From DATGUN01 sp035301285 (GTDB lineage: Bacteria > Bacillota > Bacilli > Bacillales > Amphibacillaceae): a DNA stretch of 11,071 nucleotides. Shown here one piece after another: positions 5,962 through 11,071 of the stretch; within the stretch, counting starts at the first letter, position 1, and each line of letters opens with the position of its first letter. The stretch spans positions 1 to 11,071 of the forward strand of contig DATGUN010000063.1 in the NCBI GenBank assembly GCA_035301285.1, read 5' to 3'. The position numbers were made by a program, and so were the translations under genes. A model generated the notes under the pieces. That model made no database searches and was not told where the DNA came from. It was given only the letters and a program-made list of their open reading frames with translations.

Positions 5962-6904
5962 AAAAAAGACAATCATTTTGGCTATTCTAGCGTTAATCCT
6001 TGCTATGTTGTATATCTTCTATGATCTCAAGGGAAACATCGATTATATCTTGCCAAGACGTATCATAAAAGTTGTGGCGATCATCTTGACCGGTGGTGCG
6101 ATAGCATTTTCCACAACGATATTCATGACAATCACCAACAACCGAATTTTAACACCAAGTGTACTTGGATTGGATTCACTGTTCATGTTGATTCAAACTG
6201 TTATTATCTTTGTTTTTGGTTCCCACTCGCTTGCGATGATGAACAGCAATTTGAATTACTTTATCACAATTGGCATTATGGTTTTCTTCTCGTTGTTCCT
6301 TTACCAACTTTTGTTTACCGGGGGCGAGAGGAATAATATATATTTCCTATTATTGATCGGGATGATTCTAGGAACATTCTTTGGAAGTTTTACATCCTTT
6401 ATGCAAGTATTGATTGACCCGAATGAGTTCTCAATGGCACAGGACAAAATGTTCGCCAGCATCAACAATGTTAACACTGACCTTGTCTATCTGTCGGTTG
6501 GATTAGTTATTATCGTCTTTATTTATTTTCTGCGTTTCTACAAATACTTGGATGTACTATCACTGGGGAAAGAACAAGCGATTAATTTGGGGGTGCCATA
6601 TGAATATGTAGTCAAACGGTTATTGATCATAGTCGCTGTACTGATATCAGTTTCAACAGCATTGATTGGCCCGATTACATTTCTTGGTCTCCTGGTTGTC
6701 AACGTCGCATATGAATTCTTGAAAACATTCCGGCATTTTTACTTATTGATCGGATCAGCACTTATCAGTATTATCGCACTGATTGGCGGTGACTTCATCG
6801 TATCAAAGTTGTTTACATTTGAGACAACACTCAGTGTCATCATTAATTTTATTGGTGGTATCTATTTCATATATCTATTGCTGAAGGAGAATAAATCATG
6901 GTAG
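5951..6904 (+). CDS. yclO: Fe(III)-siderophore ABC transporter permease 2 (YclO/SstB-like)
   Basis: A 317-residue FecCD-family permease, the partner of the preceding gene. It starts at ATG 5951 with AGGAGAAG (5938-5945) ahead of it, which lies within the end of the upstream gene. An earlier in-frame start at 5933 would precede this site and is rejected. Visible features are an N-terminal helix (about 7-24), the ILTPSVLGLDS segment (66-76) that parallels PTTAGTLDA in the partner, and the coupling segment LGVPYEYV (213-220), followed by the GPITFLGLL stretch typical of the family. The overlap at both ends (11 and 7 bases) indicates translational coupling and equal dosage of the two permeases. 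Role: with permease 1, moves the ferric siderophore across the cytoplasmic membrane. Confidence 0.92.
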   Translation: MGYKKKTIILAILALILAMLYIFYDLKGNIDYILPRRIIKVVAIILTGGAIAFSTTIFMTITNNRILTPSVLGLDSLFMLIQTVIIFVFGSHSLAMMNSNLNYFITIGIMVFFSLFLYQLLFTGGERNNIYFLLLIGMILGTFFGSFTSFMQVLIDPNEFSMAQDKMFASINNVNTDLVYLSVGLVIIVFIYFLRFYKYLDVLSLGKEQAINLGVPYEYVVKRLLIIVAVLISVSTALIGPITFLGLLVVNVAYEFLKTFRHFYLLIGSALISIIALIGGDFIVSKLFTFETTLSVIINFIGGIYFIYLLLKENKSW

Positions 6905-7656
6905 GTATTAAAAATGTCTTCAAAAAATATAATCAGAAGAATGTAGTGGATGATGTTTCAATTGAAATCGAGAAAGGAACGATCACATCGTTTATCGGAC
7001 CGAACGGAGCGGGGAAAAGTACCTTGATCTCCATGATCAGCCGGCTGATCGCCAAGGATGACGGTGAAATCACGATTGACGGCAAAGATATCACGACATC
7101 GAAAAACAAAGATTTGGCAAAAAAGATTTCGATATTGAAACAATCGAATTCCATCAATTTGAAACTTACCGTACGGGAACTTATCTCATTTGGTCGTTTT
7201 CCGTATTCACAGGGACGTCTGAAAGATGAAGACTGGCAGAAAGTGGATGAAGCAATCGAATATATGGAACTTGGGGATATGCAACATAAATTTTTGGATG
7301 AATTGAGTGGCGGTCAACGTCAACGTGCACATATCGCTATGGTAATTGCACAAGACACGGAATACATTCTGCTTGATGAGCCGCTGAACAATCTGGATAT
7401 GCGTCATTCTGTACAGATTATGAAAACACTCAGGAGACTCGTCAATGAGTTGGGCAAGACCATTCTCATTGTTATCCATGATATTAACTTTGCTTCTTGC
7501 TATTCCGATCAGATTGTGGCGTTAAAAGATGGCAAAGTGGTGAAGCAAGGTCCAACGTGTGACGTAATCGATAAATGTGTGTTAAAAGAAATTTATGATA
7601 TGGATATTGATATAAAACAAATTAATAATAGACGAATTTGTGTCTATTTCGGATAA
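6898..7656 (+). CDS. yclP: Fe(III)-siderophore ABC transporter ATPase (YclP/SstC-like)
   Basis: A 252-residue complete ABC ATPase that powers the importer from the cytoplasmic side. All nucleotide-binding motifs are present: Walker A GPNGAGKST (34-42), Q-loop Gln82, signature LSGGQRQR (136-143), Walker B YILLDEP with Glu161, D-loop NNLD (164-167) and the H-loop His194 in IVIHD. The spacing and the FGRFPYSQGRL stretch (98-108) are those of iron-chelate importer ATPases (FepC/FhuC group). It starts at ATG 6898, overlapping the permease stop by 7 bases, with AAGGAGAA at 6884-6891. As third gene of the operon it shares the Fur control. No key residue is missing. Confidence 0.94.
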   Translation: MVGIKNVFKKYNQKNVVDDVSIEIEKGTITSFIGPNGAGKSTLISMISRLIAKDDGEITIDGKDITTSKNKDLAKKISILKQSNSINLKLTVRELISFGRFPYSQGRLKDEDWQKVDEAIEYMELGDMQHKFLDELSGGQRQRAHIAMVIAQDTEYILLDEPLNNLDMRHSVQIMKTLRRLVNELGKTILIVIHDINFASCYSDQIVALKDGKVVKQGPTCDVIDKCVLKEIYDMDIDIKQINNRRICVYFG

Positions 7657-7682
7657 AATAGAATAAGGAAAGAGGGAAACGG

Positions 7683-8630
7683 ATGAAAAAAGCGATTGGT
7701 TTTAGTTTCATTTTTATGATCATGATGGTTATGACAGCATGTGGTGAGGATAATAATCAATCAGATGGAAACAACAACAATAATAATGAAGATGATGGGA
7801 CAGTTACGATTGAACATGAATTAGGTACGGCAGAAGTACCTAAAAACCCTGAAACAGTTGCTGTATTCGACTATGGTACATTGGATACACTTGATGAATT
7901 GGGAATTGATGTTGCAGCCGTATCACAAATGAATGTTCCGAGTTATCTGGAGCAATATGATACAGATGATTATGAGAATGCAGGAACTTTATTTGAACCT
8001 GACTTTGAAAAGTTATCGGAAGTCGATCCAGATGTGATTTTTATTTCAGGTCGCCAATCGGATGTATATGAAGAGCTCGAGGAACTGGCGCCAACCGTTT
8101 ATCTGGCTGTTGATAATGAAAATTACATGGATTCATTCAAAGAAAACTTGGATGTCATTGCCGAAATTTTTGACAAGCAGGATGAAGTTGATGAATCTTA
8201 TGCTGACATAGAAGAAAAGATTGATGATTTGAAAGAAACAACAGAGGAAAGTGGAAAAGAAGCGTTGATTATTTTGGCGAATGACGATAAAATCAGTGCT
8301 TATGGACCAAGTTCCCGCTTTGGACTGATTCATGATGTGTTTGGTGTGCCTGCAGTCGATGATGAAATCGATGCCTCGACACATGGAATGGATGTATCCT
8401 TTGAATACGTTGTTGAACAGGATCCAGACATTTTGTATGTTGTAGACCGTGGTGCTGTTGTTGGCGGTGAATCCTCGGCAAAAGAGCTTGTGGAAAATGA
8501 TCTTGTCGAAGATACCAAAGCATACCAAGATGATAACATATATTATTTGAATCCCGACTATTGGTACCTCTCCGGTGGTGGCCTTGAATCGGTAAGTGAA
8601 ATGGTAGATGAAATCGGAGACAGTTTCTAA
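7683..8630 (+). CDS. yclQ: Siderophore-binding lipoprotein (YclQ/SstD-like)
   Basis: A 315-residue surface lipoprotein that captures the ferric siderophore outside the membrane and hands it to the two permeases. It has a signal peptide with lipobox MTAC (17-20), Cys20 being the lipidated residue, then an Asn/Asp-rich linker (about 21-39) and a periplasmic-binding-protein fold of the FecB/TroA type (about 40-315). Stretches such as LANDDKISAYGP, RFGLIHDVFGV, STHGMDVSFEYV and WYLSGGGLESV closely follow B. subtilis YclQ as I remember it, which binds petrobactin and its catecholate parts. By hand count the mature part has 78 Asp/Glu and only 13 Lys/Arg, an unusually acidic charge balance. ATG 7683 has AAGGAAAGAGGG (7665-7675) ahead of it. 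It is the last gene of the operon. Confidence 0.93.
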   Translation: MKKAIGFSFIFMIMMVMTACGEDNNQSDGNNNNNNEDDGTVTIEHELGTAEVPKNPETVAVFDYGTLDTLDELGIDVAAVSQMNVPSYLEQYDTDDYENAGTLFEPDFEKLSEVDPDVIFISGRQSDVYEELEELAPTVYLAVDNENYMDSFKENLDVIAEIFDKQDEVDESYADIEEKIDDLKETTEESGKEALIILANDDKISAYGPSSRFGLIHDVFGVPAVDDEIDASTHGMDVSFEYVVEQDPDILYVVDRGAVVGGESSAKELVENDLVEDTKAYQDDNIYYLNPDYWYLSGGGLESVSEMVDEIGDSF

Positions 8631-8647
8631 GCTAAAGTTCAAGAAAT

Positions 8648-8686
8648 AAAACGGACTATCATTAAAATGTGATAGTCTGTTTTTTT
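8648..8686 (+). terminator. Intrinsic terminator of the siderophore operon
   Basis: ACGGACTATCA (8651-8661) pairs with TGATAGTCTGT (8670-8680), with one G-T wobble and an 8-base loop. Flanking A and T bases extend the stem, and T-residues run through 8686. Confidence 0.92.
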
Positions 8687-8731
8687 ATCTGGATAAAAAG
8701 TAATATTTAAAATCACAATAGCTTAATAAAA

Positions 8732-8740
8732 TGGTATAAT
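8732..8740 (+). promoter_or_regulatory. Extended -10 promoter of the hydrolase gene
   Basis: TGGTATAAT contains a perfect TATAAT (8735-8740) with the TG-N extension that allows transcription without a good -35; the expected -35 position holds no TTGACA-like sequence. It lies after the operon terminator, so the next gene is separately transcribed. Confidence 0.6.
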
Positions 8741-8791
8741 GGGTATAGGGAATTGACATTCAATATTATTTGACTGAAAAAGAGGGGAACT

Positions 8792-9610
8792 ATGCATCGA
8801 TTTAGATATTACTGGATAGGCTACTTCATTATCTTAATAGGAGTTGTCGTTGTTATGTATACACCTACGGAGGCAAAATCTGAAAAACAGACAGATGCCG
8901 ACCCGACTGTATTTGTCCATGGATATAAAGGTACTTTCAATTCCTTTGGAAATATGCTTGACCGATTTGAGAATAAATATCACTGGGGTAACAAGGCGCT
9001 CGTCTATCAAATTTCAAAAAACGGGACCATCCACGTGAAAAACATGCATGCAGATGGTAGAAAACCCGAATTCATACAAGTGGTTTTTGAACAGAATCGA
9101 GGAAGTTTTGACGATAGTGTGGCATACCTTTCAAAGGCACTTCAACATATGAAAGAAAACTATCAAATTGATTCTATTAATCTTGTTGGACATTCGATGG
9201 GTGGTATTATATCCTTGAAATTCATCAAGGAATACTTAAATGAATCCGACGATTTTCCGATTGTGCAAAAGTATGTTGCTATCGGAAGTCCATTCAATGG
9301 TATTTACCAGGAATCTTATTTTGATGTCAACCAAGATGCAGGTGCACATGATCTTATGCCTGACTCAGAAGCCATTCAGGCATTATATGCGAATGAAAAT
9401 ATGTTCCCGAAAGATATTGATGTACTTAGTATTGCCTCGACTGGGGATGTTGTTGCCGTCCCGGAAAGTGTGTCGGGTATCAAAAATATTATTCCCTCCG
9501 GTCAATTGAAAACAGTACTTATCGAAAACCAATATTTAGGGCATAGTGATTTACATGAAAGTGAAAAAGTCGATGAATTGGTTCATACATTCTTATATGT
9601 AAACCAATAA
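8792..9610 (+). CDS. Exported or membrane-anchored alpha/beta hydrolase (DUF915 family)
   Basis: A 272-residue hydrolase with an N-terminal hydrophobic segment (about 8-24) that is either a signal peptide, with a possible cleavage near TEA (26-28), or a membrane anchor, so the enzyme domain should face outside. The oxyanion strand TVFVHGYKGTFNSF follows at about 39-52. The nucleophile elbow is GHSMGG with Ser135, the likely acid is Asp219 in IASTGD, and the likely histidine is His251 (or His255) in LGHSDLHE near the C-terminus. This layout fits the DUF915 alpha/beta hydrolases common in Staphylococcus, Listeria and lactobacilli, whose substrates are mostly unknown; esterase or lipase activity is plausible. 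AGAGGGG (8781-8787) precedes ATG 8792. It has its own promoter, and no terminator is seen before murB, so it may be read through into it. Confidence 0.87.
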   Translation: MHRFRYYWIGYFIILIGVVVVMYTPTEAKSEKQTDADPTVFVHGYKGTFNSFGNMLDRFENKYHWGNKALVYQISKNGTIHVKNMHADGRKPEFIQVVFEQNRGSFDDSVAYLSKALQHMKENYQIDSINLVGHSMGGIISLKFIKEYLNESDDFPIVQKYVAIGSPFNGIYQESYFDVNQDAGAHDLMPDSEAIQALYANENMFPKDIDVLSIASTGDVVAVPESVSGIKNIIPSGQLKTVLIENQYLGHSDLHESEKVDELVHTFLYVNQ

Positions 9611-9713
9611 TCATTTGATGGAAATCTCCAATGTCTTGTTTGAAAAACAGGCTGTGAGTCCATTGGGCATCAAGATGTACGGGAAGTTGTGCAGCCTCAT
9701 GAAAGAATAAATT

Positions 9714-9719
9714 AAAGGA
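9714..9719 (+). promoter_or_regulatory. Ribosome binding site deciding the murB start
   Basis: AAAGGA directly abuts an in-frame ATG at 9720, which is too close to use. TTG 9729 (9 bases away) or TTG 9726 (6 bases) is better spaced. ATG 9744 is a later alternative without its own site. Confidence 0.55.
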
Positions 9720-9728
9720 ATGATTTTG

Positions 9729-10655
9729 TTGGATAATCAGGGTATGTATGAAAGTTTAATCTCTTTAGTGGGGGCCGAAGATGTCGTCAAAGATAAACCG
9801 CTAAAGAATCATACGTATACGCGCCTTGGCGGGAATGCTGATTTTTTTGTAACGCCACGGACTTATGAAGATGTGCAGAAAATAGTGAAATTCGCAATTA
9901 AAGAGGATATACCATTTACAATGCTTGGAAATGGCTCCAATTTGATCATAAAAGATGGTGGAATCCGTGGGATCGTTTTAAATTTGAAACGGTTAAATGA
10001 CATAAAGGTGACGAACACAAAGGTTGTTGCCCAAAGTGGTGCTTTAATCATCCATACGTCCCGGGAAGCCTTGGAATCACATCTTTCTGGATTGGAATTC
10101 GCATGTGGCATCCCAGGTTCTGTTGGTGGAGCATTGTTCATGAATGCGGGCGCCTATGGTGGTGAAGTCAAGGATGTGCTGGAGAGTGCCATTGTTGTCG
10201 ACAGAGATGGTGAATTACGTGATTTGAAGGCATCCGAATTAGATTTGGAATACAGGTCAAGCAATATTCCTGATAATGGTTATATCGTTTTGGAAGCGAC
10301 TTTTGCACTTGAAGAAGGAAATTATGATGATATCAAAGAAATCATGGATGATTTGACTTACAAACGTGAATCAAAACAACCGCTTGAATATCCATCATGT
10401 GGCAGTGTTTTTAAACGTCCACCAGGGTATTTTGCAGGAAAACTCATCCAGGATAGTCATCTGCAAGGAAAGCAAATAGGCGGTGCCCAGGTATCGTTGA
10501 AACATGCTGGTTTTATCGTCAATATTGACGGTGCATCGGCAACGGAATATATTAATCTGATTCATTTTGTCCAAGATACTGTTATGGGGAAATTTGGTGT
10601 CCGTCTGGAACGTGAAGTGAAAATAATCGGCGAAGATATACGTACACGATCATAG
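9729..10655 (+). CDS. murB: UDP-N-acetylenolpyruvoylglucosamine reductase (type II MurB)
   Basis: A 308-residue cytoplasmic flavoenzyme that uses NADPH and FAD to reduce UDP-GlcNAc-enolpyruvate to UDP-N-acetylmuramate, the second committed step of peptidoglycan precursor synthesis. The FAD domain begins with NHTYTRLGGNADFFV (27-41), followed by LGNGSNLIIKDGGIRG (66-81) and GLEFACGIPGSVGGALFMNAGAYGGE (121-146). The catalytic residues are in place: Arg176 in YRSS, the proton donor Ser226 in CGSVFKRPPG, and Glu296 in LEREVKII. The compact length fits the type II form of Firmicutes and reads very close to staphylococcal MurB. The start is probably TTG 9729; see the ribosome binding site entry. 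It lies 118 bases after the hydrolase with no clear terminator or strong promoter between, and ends at a shared hairpin. Confidence 0.95.
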   Translation: MDNQGMYESLISLVGAEDVVKDKPLKNHTYTRLGGNADFFVTPRTYEDVQKIVKFAIKEDIPFTMLGNGSNLIIKDGGIRGIVLNLKRLNDIKVTNTKVVAQSGALIIHTSREALESHLSGLEFACGIPGSVGGALFMNAGAYGGEVKDVLESAIVVDRDGELRDLKASELDLEYRSSNIPDNGYIVLEATFALEEGNYDDIKEIMDDLTYKRESKQPLEYPSCGSVFKRPPGYFAGKLIQDSHLQGKQIGGAQVSLKHAGFIVNIDGASATEYINLIHFVQDTVMGKFGVRLEREVKIIGEDIRTRS

Positions 10656-10673
10656 AAAACTTTATGTGAATAT

Positions 10674-10713
10674 AAACGAAGCGCAGGCTATAGTGCACCT
10701 GCGCTTCGTTTTA
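10674..10713. terminator. Bidirectional terminator between murB and the ABC ATPase gene
   Basis: A perfect 14-bp stem (AAACGAAGCGCAGG at 10674-10687 with its complement at 10698-10711) and a 10-base loop. On the plus strand it runs into TTTT-A-TTTT, and on the minus strand into TTT-A-T-A-TT. It lies between two convergent genes and can serve both. Confidence 0.92.
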
Positions 10714-10719
10714 TTTTCA

Positions 10720-11071
10720 TTATGCATTGAATCTGGTCAAGAAGCTTTTCAACCGTTCATTCTCTGTATCAACGAGCACTTCTTGTGGTGTCCCTTGCTC
10801 AGCGATGACACCGCCGTCCAGGAATAGGACACGATCGGCGACATCAAGCGCAAATTCCATCTCGTGTGTGACGAGCACCATCGCCATGTCTCCGTCACGT
10901 GCAATATCACGGATCACTTCCAGGACCTCACCGACGAGTTCCGGGTCAAGCGCGGAAGTCACCTCGTCAAACAACATGACTTTCGGACGCATGACGAGGG
11001 CACGCGCCATGGCGACACGCTGTTTCTGTCCCCCGGAAAGCTGGTTGGGGTAGTTTTCCAACCGGTCTCCG
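10720..11071 (-). CDS. Polar amino-acid ABC transporter ATPase (GlnQ-like), C-terminal part
   Basis: The C-terminal about 117 residues of an ABC ATPase, cut by the right window edge; the frame is open to the last base, so the start, Walker A and Q-loop lie outside. Visible are the signature motif NQLSGGQKQRVAMARAL, Walker B VMLFDEVTSALDPE, the H-loop in VLVTHEMEFALDVADRV and the tail GVIAEQGTPQEVL. The phrase DEVTSALDPELVGEVL and the THEM-F-A box are typical of the polar amino-acid uptake (PAAT) family such as GlnQ and GltL. It energises uptake of an amino acid, possibly glutamine, glutamate, cystine or arginine; the substrate cannot be told without the partner genes. GC content over 10741-11071 is about 56% (185 of 331, hand count), well above the approximately 38% of murB. 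Confidence 0.92.
   Translation of the reverse strand, partial: GDRLENYPNQLSGGQKQRVAMARALVMRPKVMLFDEVTSALDPELVGEVLEVIRDIARDGDMAMVLVTHEMEFALDVADRVLFLDGGVIAEQGTPQEVLVDTENERLKSFLTRFNA

Noticed and set aside
8133..8642. 169-residue minus-strand open frame opposite the siderophore lipoprotein
   Set aside because: The plus-strand protein is a clear lipoprotein match across the same bases. The minus-strand frame is a low-complexity F/I/N-rich shadow that crosses the terminator arm.
8753..8758. TTGACA as -35 of a second hydrolase promoter
   Set aside because: No -10 lies 16-18 bases downstream; that position is the A/G-rich ribosome binding region. The TGGTATAAT upstream is the better candidate.
10727..11053. 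Plus-strand S/T-rich open frame at the right end
   Set aside because: It is the antisense shadow of the ABC ATPase, whose signature, Walker B and H-loop motifs are unmistakable on the minus strand.
1..11071. A new multi-gene defence, secretion or mobile system
   Set aside because: All eleven genes belong to recognisable families with ordinary roles. There are no transposase, integrase, toxin-antitoxin or phage genes, and no unexplained gene cluster.

Overview
The window looks like chromosomal DNA from a low-GC Gram-positive bacterium of the order Bacillales. Three things point there: strong AAGGAGG-type ribosome binding sites, Fur boxes of the GATAATGAT type, and protein sequences that read like Bacillus or Staphylococcus families. 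The siderophore importer resembles B. subtilis YclNOPQ, MurB resembles the staphylococcal protein, and the order importer - hydrolase - murB recalls (from memory) the sst-murB stretch of Staphylococcus. The secreted iron-binding lipoprotein is extremely acidic (hand count 78 D/E against 13 K/R in the mature part). That suggests a salt- or alkali-adapted organism, for example a halotolerant member of Staphylococcaceae or Bacillaceae. The genus is inference only.

Left part (1-2500). A 51-bp tandem repeat lies at the edge, followed by a 10-bp tandem repeat. Three single genes follow, all on the plus strand: a cysteine hydrolase of the isochorismatase fold, a left-handed beta-helix sugar O-acetyltransferase, and a soluble YdcF/DUF218 protein. 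They are separated by gaps with their own signals and show no obvious joint pathway.

Middle part (2500-4780). A type 2 (FMN) isopentenyl-diphosphate isomerase is followed by a DsbA/FrnE-like thiol oxidoreductase that ends in a strong hairpin terminator. The isomerase resembles cyanobacterial-type IDI-2 more than the Bacillus or Staphylococcus proteins I remember.

Iron operon (4889-8686). A sigma-A promoter overlapped downstream by two Fur boxes drives four tightly packed genes: two FecCD permeases, an ATPase and a substrate-binding lipoprotein. Together they form one Fe(III)-siderophore ABC importer, with a terminator at the end. The B. subtilis counterpart takes up petrobactin and the staphylococcal one takes up catechol-type chelates.

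Right part (8730-11071). An exported or membrane-anchored DUF915-type alpha/beta hydrolase has its own extended -10 promoter. It is followed by murB (peptidoglycan precursor synthesis). A perfect 14-bp hairpin separates murB from a convergent, partial amino-acid ABC transporter ATPase, whose GC content (about 56%) is far above its neighbours.

I did not find a convincing previously undescribed multi-gene system. The best leads are the edge repeat, the atypical isomerase, the hydrolase beside the siderophore importer, the C-terminal CX4C of the FrnE-like protein and the GC jump at the right end.
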